Source of the DNA: Foliamicus sp965115835
Lineage (GTDB): Bacteria > Pseudomonadota > Gammaproteobacteria > Steroidobacterales > Foliamicaceae
Length of the DNA stretch: 64,000 nucleotides
Assembly: GCA_965115835.1 (NCBI GenBank)
Contig: OZ220471.1
Coordinates: 310,001 to 374,000, forward strand
Direction: 5' to 3'
Shown piece after piece: positions 1 through 10,849 of this stretch. Within the stretch, counting starts at the first letter, position 1, and each line of letters opens with the position of its first letter. The notes beneath the pieces are model-generated. The model was not told where the DNA came from and did not search any database. It saw only the letters and a program-made list of their open reading frames with translations. The translations under genes were made by a program, and so were the position numbers.

Positions 1-843
1 CCGGACATCCTCACCCGCGTTTCCGACGCCTACAGGCGCCTGCGCAACACGGCGCGCTTTCTGCTGGGCAACCTGCACGATTTCGATCCCCGCCGGCACG
101 CCGTGGCGCCGGGAAAAGCCGTGGACCTGGACCTGTGGGCCTTGCGCCGCACCCGCGAACTGGACCGGAGGGTCTGGAAGCACTATCGCCAGTACGAGTT
201 CCACCCCATCTTCCAGGAGGTGCATAACTTCTGCGTGGTGGACATGGGCAATTTCTATCTGGACGTGATCAAGGACCGGCTCTACACGATGCCGGCGGAC
301 AGTCATGGCAGGCGTTCGGCCCAGACCGCGTTGTGGCATCTGGCCGAATGTCTGGCGCGCTGGCTGGCGCCGGTGCTGAGCTTTACCGCCGAGGAGTTCT
401 GGCGCGAGATGCCGGGTGCGCGCGATGAGTCGGTTTTCATGTCTTCGCGGCACCAACTGCCGGAACTGCCGGAATGTCGGGCGGATTGGGGCGCCTTGCG
501 CGAGGTCCGTTCGAGGGTGCTGGGGGTCATGGAGGAAGCGCGGCAGGCTGGCCGGGTGGGTTCTTCGCTGGAGGCCGAGCTGACGGTTCCCGCGGACGCA
601 GCCACCTTCAAGGCTTTGCGGCAGCCTGGAGACGAGCTGCGCTTCGTGTTCATTTCGGCCGCGGTGGAACTGTCGCAGGGAGAAGCCAACGAGGCGCCGG
701 AGTGCCGGCCTAGCGAACATCCCAAGTGTCAGCGCTGCTGGCACCGCGTTGCGGTTCGTCCCGCCGGCGATGCCCGCGCCGGATTGTGCGAGCGCTGCGT
801 GACCAATCTCGACGGCGCCGGCGAGGTGCGGGAGTGGGCCTGA
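1..843 (+). CDS. ileS: Isoleucyl-tRNA synthetase, C-terminal 280 residues (5' end outside window)
   Basis: This is the end of the enzyme that charges tRNA-Ile in the cytoplasm. The reading frame is open from base 1 and starts inside the tRNA-binding helical domain, whose SDAYRRLRNTARFLLGNL motif is typical of IleRS. The extreme C-terminus carries the zinc finger of bacterial IleRS, with cysteine pairs at about residues 243/246 (CQRC) and 263/266 (CERC) of the visible part. The stop at 841-843 overlaps the GTG start of lspA, so the two are probably translated together. The ileS-lspA pairing is common in Gammaproteobacteria, but the usual fkpB-ispH continuation is absent here. Confidence 0.96.
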   Translation, partial: PDILTRVSDAYRRLRNTARFLLGNLHDFDPRRHAVAPGKAVDLDLWALRRTRELDRRVWKHYRQYEFHPIFQEVHNFCVVDMGNFYLDVIKDRLYTMPADSHGRRSAQTALWHLAECLARWLAPVLSFTAEEFWREMPGARDESVFMSSRHQLPELPECRADWGALREVRSRVLGVMEEARQAGRVGSSLEAELTVPADAATFKALRQPGDELRFVFISAAVELSQGEANEAPECRPSEHPKCQRCWHRVAVRPAGDARAGLCERCVTNLDGAGEVREWA

Positions 844-1331
844 GAGCTCCCGGTTTCGGCGGGTTGCTGGCGATCTCCGGCGCGGTCGCGGTGCTGGATC
901 AGGCAACGAAATGGCTGATTGCCGCCTTTCTGGAGGAAGGGGGCCGCACGGCCGTGTTGCCGTTTTTCGATCTGGTGCGCTGGCACAACACCGGCGCCGC
1001 CTTCGGTTTCTTGTCCAATGCTCCGGGATGGCAAAACGGCCTGTTCCTGGTGCTGGGTATCGGCCTTCTGGCGTATCTGGGCCTGCTCATGCGCAAGGCT
1101 TCGCCCCAGAACAATGCCTGGTGGGCTGCGGGCCTTGCCCTGATGGCCGGCGGCGCCGCCGGCAACCTCATCGACCGCGCAGCGCGCGGATACGTGCTGG
1201 ACTTCCTGTTGCTGCATCACCGGGACTGGAGCTTCCCGGCCTTCAATGTGGCGGACTCCGCGATTACCGTCGGCGTGATTCTGGTGCTGGCGAACGCGCT
1301 GTTCCCGGGCAGGCCGAAGGCCGGGGCCTGA
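834..1331 (+). CDS. lspA: Lipoprotein signal peptidase (signal peptidase II)
   Basis: LspA is an inner-membrane aspartyl protease that removes the signal peptide from diacylglyceryl-modified prolipoproteins. The 165-residue product has four hydrophobic segments and the family motifs DQATKW (residues 22-27), NTGAAFGFL (52-60), GNLIDR (110-115) and FNVADSAI. The two catalytic aspartates are Asp123 (VLDF) and Asp141 (VADS). I chose the GTG at 834, which overlaps the end of ileS, because it gives the normal family length. An open frame continues upstream to 726 but encodes nothing LspA-like. Confidence 0.95.
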   Translation: MGLRAPGFGGLLAISGAVAVLDQATKWLIAAFLEEGGRTAVLPFFDLVRWHNTGAAFGFLSNAPGWQNGLFLVLGIGLLAYLGLLMRKASPQNNAWWAAGLALMAGGAAGNLIDRAARGYVLDFLLLHHRDWSFPAFNVADSAITVGVILVLANALFPGRPKAGA

Positions 1332-1527
1332 ACACGGCGCGCGCCCGAACCTTGCTGCCGCCTCCTTGCCCACTGCCTCGTCGAGCGGCTGGCCCCGCCG
1401 CTGGCCTCACCGGAGCGGGCCGCAGCTGCCGCCCGGCCAGGTTTGATTTTGCAGCGGTTCTCTTCCACAATGCCGGCAGCAGGCGCCAGCGAATTTTCAA
1501 GCTACGGGACGACCGGTCCAAAACGAT

Positions 1528-2622
1528 ATGAGCGATGATGTTCCCCATGTCGAGTACCACGGGGTCCACAAACGATATGGCGATTCGGGCTGGATTGTTC
1601 GGGACCTCGATCTCGACCTCGAACGGGGCGAGTTCCTGACCCTGCTCGGGCCGTCCGGATCCGGCAAGACCACCTGTCTGATGATGCTGGCGGGCTTTGA
1701 GCCGCCCACTTCCGGCGACATCCGCATAAACGGCGTTTCGGTGGCCGGACTGCCCCCGGACAAGCGCGGGATCGGCGTGGTCTTCCAGAATTACGCCCTG
1801 TTCCCGCACATGAACGTGGGCGCCAACCTGTCCTTTCCGCTGGAAGTGCGTGGCCTGAGCGCGCACCAGCGGAGGCAGCGGGTGGCCAGGGCCCTGGAGC
1901 TGGTGCGCCTGGAGGGCTACGAGGGCCGCCGTCCCGGTCAGCTTTCCGGCGGCCAGCAGCAGCGCGTGGCCATTGCCCGCGCCCTGGTCTTCGAGCCGGA
2001 GCTGGTGCTGATGGACGAACCCCTGGGCGCCCTCGACCGCCGGCTGCGGGAGCAGTTGCAGTACGAGATCAGGCGCATTCAGCAGCAGCTTGGCGTGACG
2101 GTGCTCTACGTTACCCACGATCAGACCGAAGCCATGGCCATGTCCGACCGGGTGGCGGTGTTTCGCGCCGGCCGGATCGAACAGGTGGCCTCGCCGGAGG
2201 TTCTTTACGAGGAGCCGCAGCGCCCGTTCGTGGCCAGTTTCATCGGCGCGAACAACCTGCTGAAGGGGCGCATCGTGTCCGTCGAGCGGGATGTGTGCGA
2301 GGTGGATGCGGGAGGCCAGCGGGTGCAGGCCGCCCATATCGGGAATCTCGCTCCGGGCAGTGATACGCTGGTGGCCATTCGCCCGGAAAGGGTCAATATA
2401 GCCCCACTGTCCATGCGCTATTCCAACGAATTCGACGCCGAGGTCGAAGACATCATTTTTCTCGGCGACCACCTTCGGGTGCGGTTGGCGGTTTGCGGCA
2501 ACCCCGACTTCATCGCCAAGATTCCCAATATCGTGGGGCATGGCGGCATCCTGCCGGGCGACACGGTCCGGATCGGCTGGGGGGCGCTGGACTGCCGCGC
2601 GCTGGATGCCGAGATCTTCTGA
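1528..2622 (+). CDS. Spermidine/putrescine-type ABC transporter ATP-binding protein (PotA-like)
   Basis: ATPase of a periplasmic-binding-protein importer. The 364-residue protein has Walker A GPSGSGKTT at 41-49, a Q-loop (VVFQNYALFPHMN), signature LSGGQQQR near 139, Walker B LVLMDEP near 160 and the H-loop TVLYVTHDQTEAM. A C-terminal TOBE-type domain follows from about residue 240, as in PotA/FbpC proteins. It heads a four-gene cluster: ATPase, binding protein and two permeases, all on the plus strand with short gaps. The set resembles polyamine importers (PotABCD), but the true substrate cannot be read from sequence. Confidence 0.9.
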   Translation: MSDDVPHVEYHGVHKRYGDSGWIVRDLDLDLERGEFLTLLGPSGSGKTTCLMMLAGFEPPTSGDIRINGVSVAGLPPDKRGIGVVFQNYALFPHMNVGANLSFPLEVRGLSAHQRRQRVARALELVRLEGYEGRRPGQLSGGQQQRVAIARALVFEPELVLMDEPLGALDRRLREQLQYEIRRIQQQLGVTVLYVTHDQTEAMAMSDRVAVFRAGRIEQVASPEVLYEEPQRPFVASFIGANNLLKGRIVSVERDVCEVDAGGQRVQAAHIGNLAPGSDTLVAIRPERVNIAPLSMRYSNEFDAEVEDIIFLGDHLRVRLAVCGNPDFIAKIPNIVGHGGILPGDTVRIGWGALDCRALDAEIF

Positions 2623-2662
2623 ACATCTGTACTGCAATCGAACAAAGAGAGGTACCCTTGAA

Positions 2663-3778
2663 ATGAACGCCGATTTTTCCTTTCCGTTTTTGCGCAATAC
2701 GCGCGCGGCGTGGAGCTTGTGTGTTGCGATTTCCTGCCTTGCGGGCGCTGGCGGCGCCCGGGCCGAAGCAATCACGGTGGTGTCCTGGGGCGGCTCTTAC
2801 GCCCGCGCCTGCCAGGAGGCTTACCACAAGCCGTTCACCGCGCAGACCGGCATTGAAATCCGGTTGGAGGACTACAACGGCGGGCTCGCGCAGATCCGCG
2901 CCCAGGTGGATGCGGGCGCGGTGCATTGGGATGTGGTGGACATGGAAATGCCGGACGCGCGGCTGGCCTGCGACGAGGGCCTGATAGAAGTCACGGACAT
3001 CTCGGAGATGCCCGACGGGGTGAACGGGGAAGCGGCCCGGGATGACTTTCCGGCCAGCTCCGTTTCCGAGTGCGGGGCGGGGATGCTGTTCTACTCCACC
3101 GTCTATGCCTACAACGCCAATTTCCTCAAAGGCCCCCCGCCGCAGACCATTGCGGACTTTTTCGACCTCGACAAGTTTCCCGGCCGCCGCGGGATGCGCC
3201 GCTCGCCTTTGGCCAATCTCGAATTCGCGTTGCTGGCGGACGGCGTCGCCCTGGAGCAGGTCTATGCCCTGCTCGATACGCCCCAGGGGGTGGACCGCGC
3301 GTTCGGCAAGCTCGACACGATCAAGGATCAGGTCGTGTGGTGGGAGGCCGGCGCACAGCCTCCGCAACTTCTGGCGGACGGGGAAGTGATCATGAGCACT
3401 GCCTATAACGGCCGGATTTTCAATGCCCAGGTACTGGAGAACCAGCCCTTCGTGATCGTGTGGGACGGTCAGGTTCTGGACAGCGGATTGCTGGCGATTG
3501 TTGCCGGAACGCCCCGCCACGAGGCGGCGAAGCGGTTCGTGCGGTTCGCCAACCGGCCCGATTCGATTGCCGCCATCAGCAAGTACATCTCATACGGTCC
3601 GGTCCGCGTTTCGGCCCGGGGGCTGGTGGACCGGCACCTGGAAACGGATGAGGAAATGTTCCCGCACATGCCCACCTCGCCGGGAAACATGCAACGCGCG
3701 CTGACCATGGACTGGCGCTGGTGGAGCGAGAACCGCGACGACATGCACGAGCGCTTCAGCGTCTGGCTGGCAAGATAA
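2663..3778 (+). CDS. Extracellular solute-binding protein, polyamine type (PotD-like)
   Basis: Periplasmic substrate-binding component of the importer. I start it at ATG 2663 because this gives a clean signal peptide: the basic stretch RNTRAAW, a hydrophobic core SLCVAISCLAGAGG and cleavage near ARA-EA at about residue 34. A purine-rich GAGAGG lies about 10 bases upstream. The mature part begins ITVVSWGGSYARACQEAY, the usual opening of family 1/8 binding proteins of the PotD/PotF group. At 371 residues the length is normal. The ATPase gene is 40 bases upstream and the permeases follow directly. Confidence 0.88.
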   Translation: MNADFSFPFLRNTRAAWSLCVAISCLAGAGGARAEAITVVSWGGSYARACQEAYHKPFTAQTGIEIRLEDYNGGLAQIRAQVDAGAVHWDVVDMEMPDARLACDEGLIEVTDISEMPDGVNGEAARDDFPASSVSECGAGMLFYSTVYAYNANFLKGPPPQTIADFFDLDKFPGRRGMRRSPLANLEFALLADGVALEQVYALLDTPQGVDRAFGKLDTIKDQVVWWEAGAQPPQLLADGEVIMSTAYNGRIFNAQVLENQPFVIVWDGQVLDSGLLAIVAGTPRHEAAKRFVRFANRPDSIAAISKYISYGPVRVSARGLVDRHLETDEEMFPHMPTSPGNMQRALTMDWRWWSENRDDMHERFSVWLAR

Positions 3779-3784
3779 CTTCGT

Positions 3785-5011
3785 GTGCCCGGGGCCTTGA
3801 AAGGCGCGAGGATCCATTCCCGGGCGGCGGCCCGCCTGGGCGCCTTGACGCTCGTTCTGCCGCTGCTGGCCTTCGTTACGGTCAGCTTTGTGGTCCCCCT
3901 GGGCGCCTTGCTGAGCAAGAGCGCCTATCAGCCGGAAGTCGCCAGGGTTCTGCCCCGAACCATCGAGGCCATTGACTCGTGGAGCGGAGAGGGGCTTCCC
4001 GCCGAAGCCGCTTTTTCCGCAATGGCGCTGGAACTGGCCGCACTGGCGGACAACCGCCCGGAACTGGCCCGCGTCAGCGGCGCCATCAATCGGGTGCAAG
4101 GCGGGATGCGCGGCCTTCTCAACCGCACCTCGCGGCGTCTGGCAAGGGCGCCGCAACAAGGCTCCTGGCGCGAAACGCTGGCCGGAATCGATTCCGACTG
4201 GGAACAGCCCGAAACGTGGCTGGCGATCCGCAAGGCCGGCGCGCCCTTTACCCTGCGCCATTACCTGCAGGCTCTGGATCTCGAACGGCGCTCCGATGGC
4301 AGCGTTGGGCTGCGGTCGCCCGAAAACCGTGTGTACACGCCGCTGATGTGGCGTACGCTCATGGTCAGCCTGGGCGTTACCCTGTTGTGTCTGGCGATCG
4401 GCTACCCCATTGCCTGGATGATCGCCACCTCGCGGCCCGGGCGCAGCAGGCTTCTTCTTCTTCTGGTTCTGGCGCCGTTCTGGACTTCGCTGCTGGTGCG
4501 GACCACGGCATGGATCGTGCTGCTGCAGCGCCAGGGCGTCATCAACGGCTTTCTGGTGTCCCTGGGCCTTGTTCCCGACGAAGGCCGCCTTGCGATGATC
4601 TACAACCTGACCGGCGCCTTCGTGGCCATGACGCACATCCTTCTTCCCTTCATGGTGCTGCCGCTGTACTCCGTGATGCGCTCGATTCCCGCATCGCATA
4701 CGGCTGCTGCGGTGTCCCTGGGCGCCACGCCCCTGCAGGCCTTTCGCCGGGTATATCTCCCGCAGACCCTGCCGGGCATCGGCGCGGGTTCGCTGCTGGT
4801 TTTCATCCTTGCCATCGGCTACTACATCACGCCGGCGCTGGTGGGCGGCCGTACCGGGGAACTGATTTCGAGCCAGATTGCCTATCATGTTCAGACCTCG
4901 CTGAACTGGGGTCTGGCCGCCGCCCTGAGCAGCATTCTGCTGGTTGCCGTTACCGTGCTCTACATGATCTACAGCCGGGTGGTCGGCGTGGAACGGATGA
5001 GGCTGGGCTGA
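3785..5011 (+). CDS. ABC transporter permease, PotB-like
   Basis: Inner-membrane permease of the polyamine-type importer, 408 residues, GTG start six bases after the binding-protein gene. One membrane segment lies near residues 18-40 (LVLPLLAFVTVSFVVPLGAL). A long soluble stretch of about 150 residues follows, larger than in the short PotB proteins, and then the MetI-type permease domain. The cytoplasmic EAA-like loop reads AAAVSLGATPLQAFRRVYLP and would contact the ATPase. The long periplasmic loop is common in this branch of permeases and does not identify a substrate. Confidence 0.88.
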   Translation: MPGALKGARIHSRAAARLGALTLVLPLLAFVTVSFVVPLGALLSKSAYQPEVARVLPRTIEAIDSWSGEGLPAEAAFSAMALELAALADNRPELARVSGAINRVQGGMRGLLNRTSRRLARAPQQGSWRETLAGIDSDWEQPETWLAIRKAGAPFTLRHYLQALDLERRSDGSVGLRSPENRVYTPLMWRTLMVSLGVTLLCLAIGYPIAWMIATSRPGRSRLLLLLVLAPFWTSLLVRTTAWIVLLQRQGVINGFLVSLGLVPDEGRLAMIYNLTGAFVAMTHILLPFMVLPLYSVMRSIPASHTAAAVSLGATPLQAFRRVYLPQTLPGIGAGSLLVFILAIGYYITPALVGGRTGELISSQIAYHVQTSLNWGLAAALSSILLVAVTVLYMIYSRVVGVERMRLG

Positions 5012-5012
5012 C

Positions 5013-5870
5013 ATGCAGGGGCAGGGGATGTTCGGACGGCGCCTGGGCCGCTACGGCCTCAATGCCTTCTGTGTGGCGGGCCTGGTATTCCTTATCGCCC
5101 CCATACTCGTCATCGTGCCGCTGAGCTTCAATGCGGAACCGTACTTCACCTTCACCGAAGGGATGCTGCGCCTCGATCCCGAGGCCTGGTCCCTGCGCTG
5201 GTACCAAAGCATCATCGAAGACGAAGCCTGGCGCCGCGCCCTGGTCAACAGCCTCACCATCGGCCTCGCCTCGACGGCGCTCGCCACCATCCTGGGGACG
5301 CTGGCGGCGCTCGGTCTGGCCAGCCCGTCCATGCCGGGGCGCACACTCGTTACGGCGGTGCTGATCTCCCCCATGATCACTCCCATCATCATCGTGGCGG
5401 TGGGGATGTTCTTTTTCTATTCCAGCCTGGGCCTGGGCCAGACCCACGCCGGGTTGATCCTCGCACACGCCGCGCTGGGCGCCCCGTTCGTGGTCATCAC
5501 CGTCACCGCGGCGCTGGCGGGTTTCGACCGGGTCCTGCTGCGGGCCGCCGCCAGCCTGGGCGCCGGTCCGGTCCGAAGGTTCTTTCGCGTGCAGCTGCCC
5601 ATGATTGCCCCGGGGGTCTTTTCCGGCGGGCTGTTCGCATTTGCGGCGTCGTTCGACGAAGTGGTGGTGGTGTTGTTTCTGGGCGGTTTCGAGCAGCGCA
5701 CCATTCCCCGGCAGATGTGGGCGGGCATTCGCGAGCAGATCAGCCCGGCGATTCTCGCGCTGGCGGTGTTCCTGATCGGGTTCACGATCCTGGTCCTGTT
5801 GACTGTGGAATGGCTCCGGCGGCGTTCGGCGAACGCCACCAAGCAATCGCTTCGCGCTGAAGAAGCCTGA
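5013..5870 (+). CDS. ABC transporter permease, PotC-like
   Basis: Second inner-membrane permease of the importer, 285 residues, with six predicted hydrophobic segments. It starts at ATG 5013, one base after the previous stop, so translation is probably coupled. The N-terminal region carries LSFNAEPYFTFTEG, typical of PotC-type proteins, and the EAA-like loop reads RAAASLGAGPVRRFFRVQLP. It is the last gene of the cluster. The next gene, purD, is convergent. Confidence 0.88.
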   Translation: MQGQGMFGRRLGRYGLNAFCVAGLVFLIAPILVIVPLSFNAEPYFTFTEGMLRLDPEAWSLRWYQSIIEDEAWRRALVNSLTIGLASTALATILGTLAALGLASPSMPGRTLVTAVLISPMITPIIIVAVGMFFFYSSLGLGQTHAGLILAHAALGAPFVVITVTAALAGFDRVLLRAAASLGAGPVRRFFRVQLPMIAPGVFSGGLFAFAASFDEVVVVLFLGGFEQRTIPRQMWAGIREQISPAILALAVFLIGFTILVLLTVEWLRRRSANATKQSLRAEEA

Positions 5871-6183
5871 AATCAATGCCCCGGGCCTCAGGCAGGGTTC
5901 GGCGTTTCGCCATTCCGACGGCGGGCTGGCGGCGCCCGCCGGAGCAGGACTTCTTCGCTTCGCGATGCTTCTCTCGGTAGCAGGACGCTTGTGCCTCGAT
6001 CTGCGGGGCGAGTCCGGCCATTTCCGGCGGAGGCGCCGGATTCAGCTTCGTGTTCCAACTGAACAGGCGGGCGCAGGGTTGCAAATCGGTAGATAGCGGG
6101 CCGCCGCGGGTCAAGGAGGAACAGGAGATTGCCGGTCTTCGGGCCGAAGGGCCCGTGCGGAATGGCCGGGGAGGGCGCGGCTG
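5871..6183. other. Convergent intergenic gap between the importer and purD; no gene seen
   Basis: The two flanking transcription units end facing each other here. Open frames in this stretch look like noise. Short GC-rich inverted repeats occur near 6137-6160 (for example CTTCGGGCCGAAG) and could help terminate transcription, but there is no clear T-run on either strand, so I do not call a terminator. Confidence 0.5.
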
Positions 6184-7476
6184 CTATTGTTCTTCGCTGA
6201 GTCGCGCCAGCGCCCGGGCGCCGATATCGGAGCGCCAGAAAGCGCCCTCGAAGGCGATGCCGGCAACGCCGGCGTAAGCGCGCTCGAGGGCCTCGGGGAG
6301 CGATTCTCCGAGGGCGGTCACGCACAGCACGCGACCGCCGGAGGTGAGGACTTCGCCGTCCTTCAGGGTGGCGCCGGCATGAAACACCTTCACCGACGAA
6401 CTGTCGGCGCTGTCCAGCCCGGCAATGACATGACCCCTGGCGTAATCGCCGGGGTAGCCGGCCGAGGCCATCACCACGCCGAGCGCGGGGCGCGGGTCCC
6501 AGCTTGGCCGGGCGCGGTCCAGGCGCCCGGCGAGCGTGGCCTCGATCAGGTCCACGAGGTCGCTGCGAAGGCGCATCATCAACGGCTGGCATTCCGGGTC
6601 GCCGAAGCGACAGTTGAATTCGAGCACGCGCGGAGCGCCGTGCGGGGAAATCATCAGCCCGGCATAGAGCACGCCCTTGAATGGCGTGCCGTTGTCGCGC
6701 AGCGCGCGTACCACCGGAAGCATGATCTCGCGCATCACGCGGGCCTCGACTTCGGCGTCGAGCACCGGAGCGGGCGAGCAGGCGCCCATGCCGCCGGTAT
6801 TCGGCCCGCGGTCGCCGTCGTCGCGGGCCTTGTGGTCCTGGGAGGAGGCCAGCGGCAGCACATGTTCGCCGTCCACCAGCGCGATGAAACTGGCCTCTTC
6901 GCCTTCGAGGAAGTCTTCCACCAGCACGCGCCGCCCGGCCTCGCCGAAGGCGCCGGCTTCCAGCATGTCGCCCACGGCCTGACGCGCCTGCTCGCGGGTT
7001 TCGGCCACGATGACGCCCTTGCCGGCGGCCAGTCCGTCGGCCTTCACCACCATCGGCGCAGGGCGCTCGCCGACATGTTGCAGGGCGGGTTCCAGCGCTG
7101 TGAACTCGCGGTACTGCGCGGTGGGCGCTGCGGCGCTTGCGAGCACCTGTTTGGCGAAGCTCTTCGATCCTTCGAGCATCGCGCCCGCCGCAGTGGGGCC
7201 GAAACAGGGGACGCCTTCTTTCTGCATGCGGTCGACGACGCCCGCCGCCAGCGGCGCTTCGGGGCCGGGAACCACGAGCTCGATCGCCTCGCGGCAGGCC
7301 AGGGCAATCTGCCCTTCGATGTCTCCGGCGTCCACCGGTACATTGCGGATCTTCGGGTCGCGGGCAGTGCCGGCGTTTCCGGGGGCGACCAGGACTTCGC
7401 TGACGCGCGGGGAGGCGGCAAGCTTCCAGGCCAGCGCGTGTTCGCGGCCGCCGGAACCGGTAACGAGGATTTTCAT
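6184..7476 (-). CDS. purD: Phosphoribosylamine-glycine ligase (GARS)
   Basis: PurD catalyses the second step of de novo purine synthesis: ATP-dependent joining of glycine to 5-phosphoribosylamine. The 430-residue ATP-grasp protein begins MKILVTGSGGREHALAWKL, the classic PurD N-terminus. It carries GPEAPLAAGVVD, the ATP-grasp motif MVVKADGLAAGKGV and the metal/substrate motif VLEFNCRFGDPECQ. Its start overlaps the stop of purH by an ATGA junction at 7473-7476. The open frame continues far upstream through purH, but that part is antisense-type noise. Confidence 0.96.
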   Translation of the reverse strand: MKILVTGSGGREHALAWKLAASPRVSEVLVAPGNAGTARDPKIRNVPVDAGDIEGQIALACREAIELVVPGPEAPLAAGVVDRMQKEGVPCFGPTAAGAMLEGSKSFAKQVLASAAAPTAQYREFTALEPALQHVGERPAPMVVKADGLAAGKGVIVAETREQARQAVGDMLEAGAFGEAGRRVLVEDFLEGEEASFIALVDGEHVLPLASSQDHKARDDGDRGPNTGGMGACSPAPVLDAEVEARVMREIMLPVVRALRDNGTPFKGVLYAGLMISPHGAPRVLEFNCRFGDPECQPLMMRLRSDLVDLIEATLAGRLDRARPSWDPRPALGVVMASAGYPGDYARGHVIAGLDSADSSSVKVFHAGATLKDGEVLTSGGRVLCVTALGESLPEALERAYAGVAGIAFEGAFWRSDIGARALARLSEEQ

Positions 7477-9035
7477 CCGTGGCGGAAGTGGCGCACGCCG
7501 GTGAAAAGCATGGCCACGCCGCGCTCGTCGGCGGCGGCGATGACTTCGGGATCGCGGATCGAGCCGCCGGGCTGGATCACGACGCTGACGCCCTCGCCAG
7601 CAGCCGTGACGAGGCCGTCGGCGAAGGGAAGGAAGCCGTCGGAGGCCATGGCGGCGCCGGTCAGGTCGAAACCGGCGGCGGCGGCGCGCTGGGCGGCGAT
7701 GCGGGCGCTCATCACGCGGCTGGTCTGTCCGCCGCCGATGCCCAGCGTTTGCCGGTCGCGCGCGTACACCACGGCATTGGAAGACACGAAGCGGGCCACA
7801 GTCCAGGCGAACCGGGCGTCGCGCAGTTCTTCTCCGGTGGGCTTGCGCCTGCTGACGACTTCGTGCGGGTCGTCGATTGCGACATCGGCGGTCTGCGCCA
7901 GGATCGCGCCGTCGAGCACCTTGAGCACCGGCAAGCCGCCCTGTTCGCTTGCAAGCGCTCGCGCCTGTTGCACGATGCGCAGCTTGCCGCGGGAGCGCAG
8001 GACTTCGAGCGCGACAGGCGCAAATCCGGGCGCGACCACCACTTCGGCGAACTGTTTCGCCACCTCTCGGGCGCTGTCCTCGTCCACGGCGCAGTTGAAG
8101 GCGATGACGCCGCCGAAGGCCGATTCCGGATCGCCGGCGAATGCGCGCCGATAGGCCTCGCCGGCGCTGCCGCCGACCGCCACTCCGCAGGGTGTCGCGT
8201 GCTTGACGATGGCGCAGGCAAACTCCGGCAACACCGAGGCGCATTGCCGCGCCAGATCCAGGTCGGCCCGATTGTTGTAGGACAACGGCTTGCCGCCCAG
8301 CAGCAGCGGGCGCGCGCCGCCGCCCGCGCGCCCGTACACGGCGGCCTTCTGGTGCGGATTCTCGCCGTAGGGCAGGTCGCACTGCTTGACCAGTTCCAGC
8401 CGCAGCCGGTCGGGCAAGGCCCCGTCGGCGCCGGTTTCGGATGCGGCGGCCCCGTTGGCCTCATCGGCCTCCAGCCAGCGGGAAATTGCCCGGTCGTATC
8501 GAGCCGTGTGATCGAACGCCTTGGCTGCCAGCCGGCGGCGGACGGTTTCCGCAAGAGCTCCGGTCGTCTCCAGCTCGGCGGCGACCGGATCGTAGTCGGC
8601 CGGGTCCACCACCACGCCCACGCGCTCATGGTTCTTGGCCGCGGCCCGGATCATTGCCGGGCCGCCCACATCGATCTGCTCGATTACTGCCGCGCGCCCG
8701 GAACCCGGCTGCGAAGCGGTCTGCACGAACGGATACAGATTGATTACCGCCAGCGCGATTGGTCGGACGCCATGTCTTGCCATGTCCTCCCCGTCGATTT
8801 CCGGCCGGCAGAGCAAGCCTCCGTGGATTGCCGGATGCAGCGTCTTCACGCGCCCGCCCATCATCTCCGGCGCGCCGGTCACGGAGGCCACATCCACGAC
8901 CTCCAGGCCCGCCGCGCGCAACGCGCTCGCGGTGCCCCCGGAAGCAATCAACTCCCAGCCGAGTTCCGCCAGCCGCGCCGCGAACTCAACCGCGCCGGTC
9001 TTGTCGGATACGCTGAACAGGGCGCGGGGCTGCAT
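7473..9035 (-). CDS. purH: Bifunctional AICAR transformylase / IMP cyclohydrolase
   Basis: PurH performs the last two steps to IMP. The 520-residue product starts MQPRALFSVSDKTGAVEFA, with the MGS-like IMP cyclohydrolase domain in about the first 190 residues (IASGGTA, GRVKTLHPAIHGGLL). The transformylase domain follows, with LRYGENPHQ-like PYGENPHQKAAVYG, KHATPCGVA, the GIGGGQTSRV motif and the terminal VRHFRHG. I start at ATG 9035 because upstream residues are not PurH-like. It sits between fis and purD, an order also seen in pseudomonads. Confidence 0.96.
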   Translation of the reverse strand: MQPRALFSVSDKTGAVEFAARLAELGWELIASGGTASALRAAGLEVVDVASVTGAPEMMGGRVKTLHPAIHGGLLCRPEIDGEDMARHGVRPIALAVINLYPFVQTASQPGSGRAAVIEQIDVGGPAMIRAAAKNHERVGVVVDPADYDPVAAELETTGALAETVRRRLAAKAFDHTARYDRAISRWLEADEANGAAASETGADGALPDRLRLELVKQCDLPYGENPHQKAAVYGRAGGGARPLLLGGKPLSYNNRADLDLARQCASVLPEFACAIVKHATPCGVAVGGSAGEAYRRAFAGDPESAFGGVIAFNCAVDEDSAREVAKQFAEVVVAPGFAPVALEVLRSRGKLRIVQQARALASEQGGLPVLKVLDGAILAQTADVAIDDPHEVVSRRKPTGEELRDARFAWTVARFVSSNAVVYARDRQTLGIGGGQTSRVMSARIAAQRAAAAGFDLTGAAMASDGFLPFADGLVTAAGEGVSVVIQPGGSIRDPEVIAAADERGVAMLFTGVRHFRHG

Positions 9036-9076
9036 GCGCGCAAGCGGGAATCGACGCGGCCCTGCCGGGGCCGGCT

Positions 9077-9382
9077 TCACACGCCCTGATTGTGCCGGCG
9101 CAGCTTGGTGCGAAGGGTGCCGCGGTCGATGCCGAGCATGCGCGCCGCCCGGGTCTGGTTGCCCCTGGCGTATTCCATCACGCTTTCGAGCAGGGCCGAC
9201 TCCACTTCCGTGACCACCATCGAGTACAGGTCGGTGGGCCAGTGGCCGTCGAGCATGCGGCAATAATCCCGGATCGCTTCGCCAGTCAGTTCCCGGAGCG
9301 TGCGCGATCCGTTCGAATTGCCGGGCTGGCCCGAAAGGTGCGCCGACTGGCGCCGATCACCTGCCCCTTGGTCGGCGGTCAA
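9077..9382 (-). CDS. fis: Fis family nucleoid-associated DNA-binding protein
   Basis: Small homodimeric DNA-bending protein, 101 residues, close to the roughly 98 of E. coli Fis. The C-terminal half is clearly Fis: LLESVMEYARGNQTRAARMLGIDRGTLRTKL includes the helix-turn-helix (about residues 75-97). The first 30 residues are divergent. In many Gammaproteobacteria the order is prmA-dusB-fis-purH; here accC lies directly upstream and neither prmA nor dusB is present. Confidence 0.93.
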   Translation of the reverse strand: MTADQGAGDRRQSAHLSGQPGNSNGSRTLRELTGEAIRDYCRMLDGHWPTDLYSMVVTEVESALLESVMEYARGNQTRAARMLGIDRGTLRTKLRRHNQGV

Positions 9383-9447
9383 ACCAACTCCCCCAAATGG
9401 CGAATTTCAACGTTCGCTCCACCGGAGAATCCGGGAGCGGGCGGCCA

Positions 9448-10833
<1,386 letters not shown>

Positions 10834-10849
10834 CGGCGCGCCGCAGGCT